Assembly: GCA_019351995.1 (NCBI GenBank)
Contig: JABBOD010000001.1
Location: 104,120-168,119, forward strand
Reading direction: 5' to 3'
Source of the DNA: Acidobacteriota bacterium
GTDB lineage: Bacteria > Actinomycetota > Actinomycetes > Actinomycetales > Microbacteriaceae
Length of the DNA stretch: 64,000 nt
How positions within the stretch are numbered: position 1 is the stretch's first letter; the number at the start of each line of letters is the position of its first letter. Positions 8,699 to 18,012 of the stretch are shown here, in pieces. Position numbers and translations under genes: made by a program. Below the pieces are notes generated by a model. It ran no database searches, was not told the DNA's origin, and saw only the letters and a program-made list of their open reading frames with translations.

Positions 8699-8941
8699 GT
8701 GCTGGTCCTGACACGTAAGCGTGGGGAGCGGATCCTCGTCGGAGACGACATCGTCATCACCATTCTCGAGATCAAGGGTGACGCCATCCGCATTGGAGTC
8801 GACGCGCCCTCCGGGGTGCGCATCCAACGCCACGAGGTCGTCGAGGCCATCGCCGAGGCGAACGTCGCCGCCGCGGGAGCACATGACGAGGCGGCCGACC
8901 TCGCCGCCCTTCTCCCGGAGCGCGCTCAACCCGATAGTTGA
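8699..8941 (+). CDS. csrA: Carbon storage regulator CsrA
   Basis: CsrA is an mRNA-binding dimer that blocks ribosome sites, classically of flagellin mRNA. The 80-residue product opens with the invariant MLVLTRKRGERILVGDDI and contains GVDAPSGVRIQRHEV with the conserved RNA-contact arginine. The about 25-residue acidic/alanine tail is longer than in enteric CsrA. GTG at 8699 reads straight into the conserved start and has a -10 box 6 nt upstream, suggesting a leaderless transcript independent of flhA. Its usual antagonist FliW is not encoded in this window. Confidence 0.95.
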   Translation: MLVLTRKRGERILVGDDIVITILEIKGDAIRIGVDAPSGVRIQRHEVVEAIAEANVAAAGAHDEAADLAALLPERAQPDS

Positions 8942-8944
8942 TGG

Positions 8945-9340
8945 CTACCCGACGAGTGACGGTGACGCCTCGCGGACCGCATCGAGGACACGTTCGTTGA
9001 CGGTCCGCTCCGGGCAGCCTCGCGTGTCCACGTCGACGATCACATCGCGATAGTGCGCCAGCAGTTCGTCCTCCGCGGGGGTGGGCGCGGCATCCGTTCG
9101 CACCCACAGTGCCACGTCGATCGACGCCGCCCGCGCATCGAGGACGGCATCAATACCGACGGCCTGCGCGACGGTGAGCGCGGAGCCGTCGAGCACGAAG
9201 CCGTCGGTGGTCGCGGCGAGCGCGGTCTCCAGTTCGCGAGGGCCCGCCTGCGCGACGACGTGGGTCGCACGGATCGCCTCCGCCAGGCGCGCGCCCTGCC
9301 GCGCGGCGTCGGTGCCGATCAGCACGATCCTCACGCTCAT
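8945..9340 (-). CDS. Small adenylate-kinase-like protein without a P-loop (pseudokinase)
   Basis: A 131-residue product (ATG at 9340) coupled to malate synthase by a 4-nt ATGA overlap. The order of motifs mimics adenylate kinase: an N-terminal strand (RIVLIG) where GPPGAGKGT should follow but reads T-D-A-A-R-Q-G; then GFVLDGSALTVAQA, matching the kinase AMP-site signature GF(L/V)LDGFPRTVxQA but losing the PR; and a strand IDVALWV like the one after it. The LID domain is missing. I infer a catalytically dead relative, perhaps an effector-sensing partner of malate synthase. The similarity is my reading by eye and needs profile or structure comparison. Confidence 0.5.
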   Translation of the reverse strand: MSVRIVLIGTDAARQGARLAEAIRATHVVAQAGPRELETALAATTDGFVLDGSALTVAQAVGIDAVLDARAASIDVALWVRTDAAPTPAEDELLAHYRDVIVDVDTRGCPERTVNERVLDAVREASPSLVG

Positions 9341-10965
9341 GCGGCCACCGCGTCCAGTTCGCGAGCGGGCTCGATCAGGTAGCGGGAGTACGCCGCGATC
9401 GTCAGGAACGTCGGGAAGTCCTCGCCGAGCGTGACGGCACGGAAGATCTCCGCCGCCTCGTCGTAACGGTCGCCCTCGCGGCGCGGGGACTCGGCCATCA
9501 GCTCGTCGAGCACGGCGGTCACGTGCGCGCGATCGACCTTCGTGCCCTCCGCGGTGACGACGCGCTGATGCATCCACTGCCACAGCTGGGAGCGGCTGAT
9601 CTCGGCCGTTGCCGCGTCCTCCATGAGGTCGTCGATCGCCGCCGCGCCCACGCCGCGCAACCAGCTTTCGAGGTAGCGCAGCGTGATCGACACGTTGGCA
9701 CGCACGCCGGCGTCGGTCACGTCGCCGTCGATCCGCAGGTCGAGCAGGTCACTCGCCTCGACGTGCACATCGTCGCGGCGCCGGTCGACCTGGTTCGGCC
9801 GGTCGCCCAGCACCGCGTCGAACTCGGCACGCGCGGTCTCCACGAGGTCCGGATGCGCCACCCAGGTCCCGTCGAAACCATCGCCCGCCTCCCGGCGCTT
9901 GTCGGCCGTGACCTGGGCCAGCGCTCGCTCGGTCACCTCGGGATCGCGGCGGTTCGGAATGAACGCACTCATGCCGCCGATGGCATGTGCTCCGCGCTTG
10001 TGGCAGGTCTGAACGAGCAGCTCGGTGTACGCGCGCATGAACGGGACCGTCATGCTGATCTTCACGCGGTCGGGGAGCACGAAGCTCGCCCCGCGGCCGC
10101 GGAAGTTCTTGATGATCGAGAAGATGTAATCCCAGCGGCCGGCATTCAGCCCGGCGCAGTGGTCGCGCAGTTCGTACAGGATCTCGTCCATCTCGAAGGC
10201 GGCCGGGATCGTCTCGATCAGCACGGTGGCGCGGATCGTGCCGTGCTCGATCCCGAGCGCGTTCTCGCTGAAGGTGAAGATGTCGTCCCAGAGCCGGGCC
10301 TCGAGGTGATTCTCGGTCTTCGCCAAGTAGAAGTATGGGCCGCTGCCGCGCGCGATCAGCTCCCTCGCGTTGTGGAAGAGGTACAACCCGAAATCGACGA
10401 GGGATCCGGATGCCGGACTCGAGATCCCGGCCGGGTCCGTGTACCGCAGGTGCTTCTCCACGAGGTGCCAGCCGCGCGGGCGCATCACGATCGTCGGCGT
10501 CGTGTCGCCGAGCCTGTACTCCTTGCCGTCAGGACTGGTGAAGTCGATCTGCCGACGGATCGCGTCGAACAGGCTGATCTGGCCATTGATGACGTTGAAC
10601 CACGTAGGGCTGGTGGCATCCTCTTGGTCGGCCAGCCAGACCTTCGCACCCGAGTTCATCGCGTTGATCGTCATCTTGCGATCCGTCGGGCCAGTGATCT
10701 CGACCCGGCGGTCCTCGAGCCCGGGGCCGGGGCCCGCGACACGCCACGTGGTGTCATCGCGGATCGCGCGCGTCTCGGGCAGGAAGTGGAGGTCACGGCC
10801 GTTGTCGATCGCGGTGCGCCGCTGCATCCGGGCGTCGAGGCGTTCGTGGCGGCGTCCGGCGAACTGGTCGTGCAAACGGGTGAGGAAGGCGAGTGCCTCG
10901 GGGGTGAGGATCTCGTCGAATCGGCCCTCGAGCGGGCCGAGCACCTCGATACGTGGGGTCGTCAT
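9337..10965 (-). CDS. aceB: Malate synthase A
   Basis: Condenses glyoxylate with acetyl-CoA to malate, the second step of the glyoxylate shunt. At 542 residues it has the AceB (A-type) length and signatures: ITGPTDRKMTINAMNSGAKV, the catalytic-region stretch VMRPRGWHLVEKH, ENHLEARLW, and GRWDYIFSIIKNF. Same strand as aceA downstream in coordinate (upstream in transcription); the 121-nt gap between them holds a palindrome. ATG at 10965 has the site AGGAGACACCC before it. The stop overlaps the adenylate-kinase-like gene. Likely controlled by the RamB-type regulator next to aceA. Confidence 0.97.
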   Translation of the reverse strand: MTTPRIEVLGPLEGRFDEILTPEALAFLTRLHDQFAGRRHERLDARMQRRTAIDNGRDLHFLPETRAIRDDTTWRVAGPGPGLEDRRVEITGPTDRKMTINAMNSGAKVWLADQEDATSPTWFNVINGQISLFDAIRRQIDFTSPDGKEYRLGDTTPTIVMRPRGWHLVEKHLRYTDPAGISSPASGSLVDFGLYLFHNARELIARGSGPYFYLAKTENHLEARLWDDIFTFSENALGIEHGTIRATVLIETIPAAFEMDEILYELRDHCAGLNAGRWDYIFSIIKNFRGRGASFVLPDRVKISMTVPFMRAYTELLVQTCHKRGAHAIGGMSAFIPNRRDPEVTERALAQVTADKRREAGDGFDGTWVAHPDLVETARAEFDAVLGDRPNQVDRRRDDVHVEASDLLDLRIDGDVTDAGVRANVSITLRYLESWLRGVGAAAIDDLMEDAATAEISRSQLWQWMHQRVVTAEGTKVDRAHVTAVLDELMAESPRREGDRYDEAAEIFRAVTLGEDFPTFLTIAAYSRYLIEPARELDAVAA

Positions 10966-10987
10966 GGGTGTCTCCTAGGTCGGTTGA

Positions 10988-11031
10988 GCAAAATCCGCCA
11001 GTCGCGCGTGGGCTGGACTGGCAGTTTTTGC
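10988..11031. repeat. REP-like palindrome, copy 1 (aceB/aceA gap)
   Basis: Arms 10988-11002 (GCAAAATCCGCCAGT) and 11017-11031 (ACTGGCAGTTTTTGC) enclose a 14-nt loop. The inner 7 bp pair perfectly and the outer 6 bp pair as well, with a small internal mismatch. The same arm sequence and loop length occur at 52397-52440 between prpB and prpC. It could act as a partial terminator or an mRNA-processing or stability element between aceA and aceB. Confidence 0.7.
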
Positions 11032-11086
11032 CGAGTTGGTGGGTGCCGGGGGTGGGCGGCAGGCCGGGGGTGGGCGGGCGAGGCGG

Positions 11087-12427
11087 TTAGTGGAACTGGG
11101 CGGATTCGGTGGAGCCGACGAGCGCGAGCGTCGCGCTGTCGGGGTTGAGGGCGGTGGCGATCCGATCGAAGTAGCCGGTGCCCACCTCTCGCTGGTGCTT
11201 CGTCGCGGTGTAGCCGCGCGCCTCGGCCGCGAACTCGGCCTCCTGGAGCTCGACGTACGCGCTCATCTGGCGGTCGCGATATCCGGAGGCGAGTTCGAAC
11301 ATCCCGTGGTTGAGGGAATGGAACCCGGCCAGGGTGATGAACTGGAACGCGTAGCCCATCGCGCTCAGTTCGCGCTGGAATCGCGCGATCTGGTCGTCGT
11401 CGAGGTGGCGCTTCCAGTTGAAGCTGGGCGAGCAGTTGTATGCCAGTTTCTGGTCGGGGAACTCCGAATGGATGCTCTCCGCAAAGGTGCGCGCGAGCTC
11501 GATGTCCGGCTCGCTCGACTCCACCCAGAGCATGTCGGCGTATGGCGCGTACGCGTGGCCACGGGCGAGGACCGGGCCGAGGCCGTTCTCGACGTCGTAG
11601 AAGCCCTCGGCGGTGCGGGTTCCCGTCAGGAAGGGTCGGTCGCGCTCGTCGTGGTCACTGGTCAGCAGCGTGGCGGCCAGGGCATCCGTCCGCGCGATGA
11701 TGATGCTCGGCACGCCGGCGACGTCGGCGGCGAGCCGAGCGGCATTGAGGGTGCGGATGTGCTGGCCGGTTGGGATCAGCACCTTGCCGCCCATGTGCCC
11801 GCACTTCTTCTCGCTGGCGAGCTGGTCCTCCCAGTGCACGCCGGCCGCACCGGCCTCGATCATCGAGCCCATCAGCTCGTAGGCGTTGAGCGGGCCCCCG
11901 AAGCCCGCCTCGGCGTCCGCGACGATGGGTGCCATCCAGTCAACGGTTTCGCGGCCAGCCGCCCCCTCGAACGTCTCGGTGAACTCGATCTGAGCGGCAC
12001 GCAACAGCGCATTGTTGATGCGACGCACGACGCTCGGCACCGAGTTGACCGGGTACAGGCTCTGGTCCGGGTAGGTCTGGCCGCTGAGGTTGCCGTCGGC
12101 CGCGACCTGCCAGCCGCTCAGGTAGATCGCCTGGAGCCCCGCGCGAATCTGTTGCACAGCCTGGTTGCCGGTGATCGCCCCGAGCGCCGACACCCACTCG
12201 TCGGGGTTCTCGCTGTTGTTCTGGATGAGCTCCCAGAGCTTCTCGGATCCGCGCCGGGCGAGCGTGCGCTCCTCACGCACCGAACCGCGGAGGGCGATCA
12301 CGTCGGCAGCGGTGTAGTCGCGACGAACCCCGCTCCACCGCGGGTCGGCGGCCCATTCGGCTTCGAGTTCGACGGCGGTCTGCGTCTGGTCGCCGGCACG
12401 GGTGCCGGGGTTGCTGGTGTGTGTCAT
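11087..12427 (-). CDS. aceA: Isocitrate lyase
   Basis: Cleaves isocitrate to succinate and glyoxylate, first step of the glyoxylate shunt. The 446-residue product has the catalytic K-K-C-G-H motif at residues 207-211 (C209 nucleophile), and the substrate stretches [10 protein letters not shown] and [16 protein letters not shown] at 12427 is preceded by AAGGAGCACCCCG, an excellent ribosome site; a much longer open frame upstream is not coding. Divergent from the ramB-like gene, 138 nt apart, so the shared intergenic region is the likely control point for growth on acetate. Confidence 0.97.
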   Translation of the reverse strand: MTHTSNPGTRAGDQTQTAVELEAEWAADPRWSGVRRDYTAADVIALRGSVREERTLARRGSEKLWELIQNNSENPDEWVSALGAITGNQAVQQIRAGLQAIYLSGWQVAADGNLSGQTYPDQSLYPVNSVPSVVRRINNALLRAAQIEFTETFEGAAGRETVDWMAPIVADAEAGFGGPLNAYELMGSMIEAGAAGVHWEDQLASEKKCGHMGGKVLIPTGQHIRTLNAARLAADVAGVPSIIIARTDALAATLLTSDHDERDRPFLTGTRTAEGFYDVENGLGPVLARGHAYAPYADMLWVESSEPDIELARTFAESIHSEFPDQKLAYNCSPSFNWKRHLDDDQIARFQRELSAMGYAFQFITLAGFHSLNHGMFELASGYRDRQMSAYVELQEAEFAAEARGYTATKHQREVGTGYFDRIATALNPDSATLALVGSTESAQFH

Positions 12428-12565
12428 CGGGGTGCTCCTTCGCTGGGTCCTGGGGCGGTCTCCCTCGACTCTGCGGTCCGTACAGCCACATTTCGAGTGA
12501 ATACACGGCAGAATTTCGGCGATATTTCTATTCAACGGAAGAACCGGCGTGGCATCCTGGTTCCC
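12428..12565. promoter_or_regulatory. Divergent control region between aceA and ramB-like gene
   Basis: This 138-nt gap is AT-rich compared with its surroundings between 12488 and 12536. Two similar direct half-sites ending in ATTTCG (12490-12495 and 12513-12518) are spaced 23 nt, about two helical turns, and could bind the adjacent regulator. I did not find the corynebacterial RamB consensus, so the operator assignment is only a candidate. Confidence 0.4.
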
Positions 12566-14032
12566 ATGGCACAGAAGCTGAGCGAGTCGTTCGACGATGA
12601 AGAGGTGCTCGACTCCCTGACGATCGGTCGCCGCATCCGGCAACTCCGGGTGGACCGCGGCCTCACCCTCGACGCGCTCGCGACCGCGCTGGACCGCGCG
12701 CCCTCGCAGGTCTCCGTGATCGAGAACGGCAAGCGCGAGCTGAAGCTCGGCGAGCTGCAGAAGCTCGCGCGCGCGCTCGGGACGACCCTCGACGAGCTGC
12801 TCAGCCCGGAACCCCCGTCGAAACGCGCCGCTCTCGAGATCGCGCTGGAGCGAGCGCAGCGCGGACCCCTCTACGCCTCTCTGCCGCTGCCCGCCTTGCC
12901 GGTGCGCAAGACCTTGAGCGACGAGGCGATCGAGACCATCCTCGGCCTGCATCAGGAGTTGGAGCGCCTGCACCGCGAGCGCGCAGCGACCCCGGAGGAG
13001 GCGCGTCGCGCGAACGCCGAGTTGCGCGCTGAGCAGCGCAGGCGCGGCAACTACTTTCCCGAACTCGAAACCGCGGCGCGGGAGCTGCTGACGGCCGTCG
13101 GCCACCGGGGTGGACCGCTCTCGCAGCGCGTCGCATCCGACCTCGCCGCGCACCTCGGATTCACCCTGCACTACGTCGCCGACCTGCCGGGAACCACGCG
13201 CAGTGTCACCGACCAGGAGAACGGACGCATCTACCTGCCGGTGCGGGCCAGTGGGAGCGACCCGCGATCCGAACTGCTGCAGGCGCTCGCCGCCCACGTG
13301 CTCGGTCGCCCCGAGCCGCAGGACTTCGCCGAGTTCCTGCGCCAGCGGGTCGAGACCAACTATCTCGCCGGCGCGCTGATGCTGCCCGAACAGAGTGCGG
13401 TCGAGTTCCTCAGCGCCGCGAAGGCGAAGCGCGAACTCTCGGTGGAGGATCTGCGCGATGCCTTCGCGGTGAGCTACGAGACGGCCGCGCATCGCTTCAC
13501 GAACCTGGCGACCCAGCACCTCGGACTCCCCGTGCACTTCCTCAAGACGCACGAGAGCGGTGCGATCTCGAAGGCGTACGAGAACGACGGCGTGCAGTTC
13601 CCGACGGACACCCTGGGAGCCGTCGAGGGCCAACTCGTCTGCCGAAAATGGAGCGCCAGACAGGTGTTCGACGTCGAGGACCGCTTCAGCCCGTATCACC
13701 AGTACACCGACAAGCCGGCGGGGACGTCGTGGTGCACCTCCAGCATCCAGACCACCTCCACCGGTGTGTTCTCGGTCAGCGTCGGCACGCCGTTCGCGCA
13801 CGCGAAGTGGTTTCGCGGGCGGGACACGGTGCGACGCCTGGTCTCGACGTGCCCGGATCCCGCGTGCTGCCGGAAGCCACCTGCCGGGCTGGCGGCACGC
13901 TGGGCGGACAAGGCATGGCCGAGCGCCAGACTCGAGTCCTCGCTGCTGGCAGCGCTGCCGACCGGGACCTTCACGGGCGTCGACCTGACCGAGGTCTACC
14001 AGTTCCTCGAGACCCACGCGCCGAGCGCCTGA
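12566..14032 (+). CDS. RamB/ScfR-type regulator of acetate metabolism (XRE + ImmA/IrrE-like + DUF2083)
   Basis: A 488-residue regulator with an XRE helix-turn-helix at about residues 18-75 ([32 protein letters not shown]), a central IrrE/ImmA-like region (about 180-330; [15 protein letters not shown]) and a C-terminal cysteine-bearing domain ([13 protein letters not shown]). This architecture is that of RamB, which represses or tunes aceA/aceB in Corynebacterium and Mycobacterium and senses short-chain fatty acyl supply. The start is ATG 12566; the frame is open far upstream but that part is antisense to aceA. Located divergent from aceA; the stop overlaps the next gene by 1 nt. Confidence 0.88.
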   Translation: MAQKLSESFDDEEVLDSLTIGRRIRQLRVDRGLTLDALATALDRAPSQVSVIENGKRELKLGELQKLARALGTTLDELLSPEPPSKRAALEIALERAQRGPLYASLPLPALPVRKTLSDEAIETILGLHQELERLHRERAATPEEARRANAELRAEQRRRGNYFPELETAARELLTAVGHRGGPLSQRVASDLAAHLGFTLHYVADLPGTTRSVTDQENGRIYLPVRASGSDPRSELLQALAAHVLGRPEPQDFAEFLRQRVETNYLAGALMLPEQSAVEFLSAAKAKRELSVEDLRDAFAVSYETAAHRFTNLATQHLGLPVHFLKTHESGAISKAYENDGVQFPTDTLGAVEGQLVCRKWSARQVFDVEDRFSPYHQYTDKPAGTSWCTSSIQTTSTGVFSVSVGTPFAHAKWFRGRDTVRRLVSTCPDPACCRKPPAGLAARWADKAWPSARLESSLLAALPTGTFTGVDLTEVYQFLETHAPSA

Positions 14033-14385
14033 TGTTCACGATCGATCCGGACGCCGCGACGCCGCCATTCGAACAGCTGCGGCTGCAGGTGCTCGAGGGG
14101 ATCGCGGACGGCTCGCTGCCGGCCGGCACCCGCCTGCCCACCGTGCGAGCGCTGGCCGAAACACTCGGTCTCGCCACGAACACGGTCGCGCGCAGCTACC
14201 GCGAGCTGGAGGCGGCGGGGGCGATCGAGACGCGCGGGCGCAACGGCACCCTGATCGCGCTGTCGACGGATGCCGCGGCGCACGCCGCGCAGGAGGCCGC
14301 CGCGGTCTACGCCGCGCGCGTCCGAGCCCTCGGCGTCGACCCGGATGACGCGATCGACTACGTGAGGACCGCGTTGGACCGGTGA
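14032..14385 (+). CDS. Short GntR-family (YtrA-type) transcriptional regulator
   Basis: A 117-residue protein that is mostly a winged helix ([21 protein letters not shown], then [17 protein letters not shown]) plus a short helical tail, the YtrA pattern with no ligand domain. It overlaps the ramB-like stop by 1 nt (TGATG) and so is co-translated. YtrA-type regulators often govern ABC transporters, but none is adjacent here; its target may be its own operon. The family is clear, the regulon unknown. Confidence 0.85.
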   Translation: MFTIDPDAATPPFEQLRLQVLEGIADGSLPAGTRLPTVRALAETLGLATNTVARSYRELEAAGAIETRGRNGTLIALSTDAAAHAAQEAAAVYAARVRALGVDPDDAIDYVRTALDR

Positions 14386-14422
14386 ACCCGGGTGCCGGAA
14401 GACCGGTGACGGCACCCCGCGG

Positions 14423-17400
14423 CTAGAGCTGCAGCCCGATCATCCCGCGGTCCGGATTTCCGAAGCGGTGCGCGGTGATCGAGACGGCCTGCTCGCGGAG
14501 GAACGGCAGCAGCTCGAGCCGTCCTGCGCTGGTGACGGGGCCGGCCCAGACGGCGACATCCGGGGTGCCCTCGATCTCGCAGGCCAGGTCGGCGGCCGTC
14601 GTCGAGCCGTCAGCGGCGATGAGCCGGATGCGACTGGGCAGTTCGCGCCGGACCCGAGCGGCGAATGCCGCATCCGCCTCGATCGTCACCGACTCGATCC
14701 CGAGCAGCAGTTCGCCGCCGAGGTCGGTCGCCCCGATCAACGGGAGCAGCCCAGACGGCAGCGGGACCGCCGAGCTGATGCGCAACGTCGCCCGCGCCAG
14801 CACCGCGGCAGCAACCACCCGCACCAGCTCGGCGAGCGAACCACCCTCGGCCAAGCGGATCGTGGTGGTTGCCGGGCGATAGCGGAACACGTTGCGTTCG
14901 ACGCCGAGCCCCGACACGTCGCGGGCGACCGAGAACTCGGACGCCCAGGCGGCAGCGTCCGAGAGCGCACCGCGGCGCACCATCTCGAACTCGGCGAAGT
15001 CGATCGCGGGCTGCGACGCCTCGATGACGGCGGTCACGCGGGCTTCGACGCCCTCCAGGTGCAGTTCACCGCTCGGAGCGGCGTCGTCAGGTGTCCATGA
15101 CCCGAGCACCAAGAGGGTGTTCGGACCGCCGGCTTTCACGCCGGGACCGACGGTGGAGCGCTTCCAGCCCCCGAACGGCTGGCGACGCACGATCGCGCCG
15201 GTGATGGGGCGATTCACATAGAGGTTGCCGGCCTGCACGCCGTTCATCCAGCGCGTGACCTCGTCCGGATCCAGGGAATGGATGCCGGCGGTCAGCCCGT
15301 AGGCCACCGCGTTCTGCAGCCGCATGGCCTCGTCGAGCGTTGCGGCCTCCATGATGCCGAGCACCGGACCGAAGTACTCGGTCAGGTGGAACTCGCTTCC
15401 CGGCGCCACCCCGTCACGCACTCCCGGCGACCACAGCCGCTCGCTCGCGTCGAGCTGACGGGGCTTGACGACCCAGTTCTCCCCGTCGGCGAGGGTGGTG
15501 AGCGCGCGCGCCAGCTTGCCCTGCACCGGCTCGATGACCGGGCCCATCTGCGTCGAGGGGTCGGCCGGGTAGCCGACGGCGAGGGTGGCGGTGGCGTCGG
15601 CGAGCTGACGGCGGAAGCGCTCCGAGGTGGCGACAGAGCCGACCAGGATCACCAACGAGGCCGCCGAGCACTTCTGTCCCGCGTTGCCGAAAGCGCTCTT
15701 GACGACGTCGTTGACGGCGAGGTCGAGGTCGGCGCTCGGCGTGACGATGATCGAGTTCTTGCCGCTCGTCTCGGCCAGCAGCGCCAGGTTCGGCTGCCAC
15801 GAGCGGAACAGCGCCGCCGTTTCGTAGCTGCCGGTGAGCACCACCCGGCCAACCTCCGGCGCGGTGACAAGCGCCCGACCGACCTCGTTCTCGGGCACGT
15901 CGACGAACTCGAAGACCTCACGCGGGATCCCGGCCTCCCAGATCGCATCGGCCAGCACCGCGCCGCTGCGCCGCGCCTGCGGGGCGGGCTTGAGGATGAC
16001 AGCGCTCCCCGCGGCGAGCGCCGACAGCACGCCCCCTGCCGGAATCGAGACGGGGAAGTTCCAGGGCGGGACGACGAGGGTCAGCGCGGTGGGGTGGAAT
16101 GTCGCGCCGTCGATGGTGTCGAGTTCCCGAGCACGTGCCGCGTAGTAGTGGGCGAAATCGACCGCCTCGCTGACCTCGACATCCGCCTCGGCGATGGTCT
16201 TGCCGGTCTCGGCTGCCATCACCTCGATGAGCCGCCCCCGGAAGACGGCGAGAACCTCGCCCACCCGGTCGAGCAGCTCGGCTCGATCGGACCCGCTGGT
16301 GCGTCCCCACTCGGCTCCCGCCTCCGCGACCGAGCGGACGCGCTGCTGCACGACATCGACGTCCGTCACGGTCGACGCCGCCAGGGTGGCCGTGCCGAGG
16401 TCGGTGTTGAGGCTGCGAGTCAGAATCGCGCGGCCCCAGGTGCGGTTGACGGCGATGGCCGGGTCGGTGTCCGGCTCGTTCTCGAAGCTGGTCGCCGTCT
16501 CGGGCAGCCCGGGATGCAGCCGGTCCTGCACGCGCGTCGCCGGAGGCACGCTGTCGTCCAGTTCGCGGAGCGATGCGGCGAAGCGATCGGCCTCGCGCCC
16601 GAAGATCTTCCCGTCGTCGAGCTCGAAAACCCCCGACATGAAGTTCTCGCTCGACGCGTTTTCCTCGAGGCGGCGGACCAGATAGCTGATGGCCGAGTCG
16701 AACTCGTCGGGCTTCACGACGGGCGTGTAGAGCAGGAGGCCACCGGTCTCGGCGCGCACCGCATCCGCTTGGGCCGTTGCCATGCCGAGCAGCATCTCGA
16801 TCTCGATGCGGTGCTGCACCCCCCGTCGCGTGGCCAGAAGCCAGGCGAAGGCGAGGTCGAAGAGGTTGTGACCGGCGACGCCCAGACGAACCGCATCCGT
16901 GTTCCGCGGGGTCATGGCGCGGATCAGCAGACGCTTGTAGTTGGTGTCGGTCTGCTGCTTGCTGGACCAGGTGGCGAGCGGCCAGCCGTGCACGGTGGCG
17001 TCGACGTGCTCCATGGCGAGGTTGGCGCCCTTGACGATCCGCACCTTGATCCCGGCGCCGCCGGTGGCGACTCGGTGTCGCGCCCAGTTCGTGAGGCGGT
17101 CGAGCGCCGCCACGGAGTCCGGCAGGTATGCCTGCAGCACGATTCCCGCCTCGAGGCGGCGAAGCGACGGCTGCTCGAGCAGGGTCGTGAACACCGCGAT
17201 GGTGAGATCGAGGTCGCGGTACTCCTCCATGTCGAGGTTGATGAACTTGGTGCTCGCGGATGCCGCCGCCTGCTCGTAGAGCGGGGTCAACCGTTCCACC
17301 ACGCGCGTCACCGTCTCGTCGAAGCCCCACATCGAGAGCTGGCTGACGACCGAGGAGACCTTCACCGAGACATAATCGACGTCGTCCCTGGCCAGCAATT

Positions 17401-17920
17401 CCTGCGTGCCGGCCAGTCGGTCACGGGCTTCACGATCCCCGAGCACCGCCTCGCCAAGCAAGTTGACATTGAGCCGGATGCCGCGGGTGCGCAGCTTGCG
17501 CAGCGTCGCACCCAGCGCCTTCGGGTCGGCGTCGATCACCAGGTGGGCGACCATGCGCCGCAGCACGCCGCGAGAGATCGGGATGATCGGCCACGGCAGA
17601 AGGCGCGCGAACCCTCCGCCGACGGCGATCGCGGTCCGCAGGTACCAGGGCAGAAAACGCGGAATCCGGTGGGCGAGCAGTTCCAGGTTCTTCGCGGCAA
17701 CCCGGATGTCCTCGGGGCGTACCACTTTGTCGACGAAGCCGAGGGTGAACTCGAGCCCACGAGGATCCTTGAGAACACCGGCGAGGCGCTGTGCGCTCGG
17801 GTCCGGCTTGACGTCGGCACTTGCCGCGAGCCAACGGCGCACGAGCGCGACGGTCTCGTCGGCGGTCGGGATTCCACCGGTCACGGGGATGCTCGGGCTC
17901 GGGTTCGCGTCGCGGATCAC
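14423..17920 (-). CDS. putA: Bifunctional proline dehydrogenase / glutamate-semialdehyde dehydrogenase
   Basis: Oxidises proline to glutamate with FAD then NAD. The 1165-residue product has a proline dehydrogenase barrel (about residues 60-430; LARDDVDYVSVKVSSV, KFINLDMEEYRDLDL, RRLEENASSENFM) and an aldehyde dehydrogenase module (about 520-1000; VVPPWNFPVSIPAGG, LLAETSGKNSII with the general-base Glu, GQKCSA with the catalytic Cys), then a degenerate C-terminal ALDH-like tail of about 170 residues. There is no N-terminal ribbon-helix-helix, so it does not repress itself. GTG at 17920 follows the site AGAGAGG. Divergent from the LysR regulator, which is the likely activator. Confidence 0.96.
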   Translation of the reverse strand: MIRDANPSPSIPVTGGIPTADETVALVRRWLAASADVKPDPSAQRLAGVLKDPRGLEFTLGFVDKVVRPEDIRVAAKNLELLAHRIPRFLPWYLRTAIAVGGGFARLLPWPIIPISRGVLRRMVAHLVIDADPKALGATLRKLRTRGIRLNVNLLGEAVLGDREARDRLAGTQELLARDDVDYVSVKVSSVVSQLSMWGFDETVTRVVERLTPLYEQAAASASTKFINLDMEEYRDLDLTIAVFTTLLEQPSLRRLEAGIVLQAYLPDSVAALDRLTNWARHRVATGGAGIKVRIVKGANLAMEHVDATVHGWPLATWSSKQQTDTNYKRLLIRAMTPRNTDAVRLGVAGHNLFDLAFAWLLATRRGVQHRIEIEMLLGMATAQADAVRAETGGLLLYTPVVKPDEFDSAISYLVRRLEENASSENFMSGVFELDDGKIFGREADRFAASLRELDDSVPPATRVQDRLHPGLPETATSFENEPDTDPAIAVNRTWGRAILTRSLNTDLGTATLAASTVTDVDVVQQRVRSVAEAGAEWGRTSGSDRAELLDRVGEVLAVFRGRLIEVMAAETGKTIAEADVEVSEAVDFAHYYAARARELDTIDGATFHPTALTLVVPPWNFPVSIPAGGVLSALAAGSAVILKPAPQARRSGAVLADAIWEAGIPREVFEFVDVPENEVGRALVTAPEVGRVVLTGSYETAALFRSWQPNLALLAETSGKNSIIVTPSADLDLAVNDVVKSAFGNAGQKCSAASLVILVGSVATSERFRRQLADATATLAVGYPADPSTQMGPVIEPVQGKLARALTTLADGENWVVKPRQLDASERLWSPGVRDGVAPGSEFHLTEYFGPVLGIMEAATLDEAMRLQNAVAYGLTAGIHSLDPDEVTRWMNGVQAGNLYVNRPITGAIVRRQPFGGWKRSTVGPGVKAGGPNTLLVLGSWTPDDAAPSGELHLEGVEARVTAVIEASQPAIDFAEFEMVRRGALSDAAAWASEFSVARDVSGLGVERNVFRYRPATTTIRLAEGGSLAELVRVVAAAVLARATLRISSAVPLPSGLLPLIGATDLGGELLLGIESVTIEADAAFAARVRRELPSRIRLIAADGSTTAADLACEIEGTPDVAVWAGPVTSAGRLELLPFLREQAVSITAHRFGNPDRGMIGLQL

Positions 17921-17971
17921 CTCTCTAGTGTCCTCTCGATCGAACGGGAGGCAACAGCGATGTTTTCCCTC

Positions 17972-17992
17972 CAGTATTGTTCGGAAATGCTG
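17972..17992. promoter_or_regulatory. LysR-type operator between putA and its divergent regulator
   Basis: Interrupted inverted repeat CAGTATT-N7-AATGCTG (one arm mismatch) 52 nt upstream of putA and 21 nt upstream of the LysR start. It has the T-N11-A spacing typical of LysR-type boxes. Position and shape suggest binding by the adjacent regulator, controlling putA and itself. Confidence 0.6.
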
Positions 17993-18012
17993 ATCATTTG
18001 GGTGGAGCGCAC

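Noticed and set aside
11036..12565. A 998-residue open frame that would extend the ramB-like gene far upstream
   Set aside because: The extra part is antisense to aceA, has a composition of high-GC shadow frames, and the ATG at 12566 begins the regulator's normal sequence.
12428..14017. A 976-residue (-) frame extending aceA upstream
   Set aside because: It runs antisense through the ramB-like gene; ATG at 12427 has a strong ribosome site and gives the usual isocitrate lyase length.
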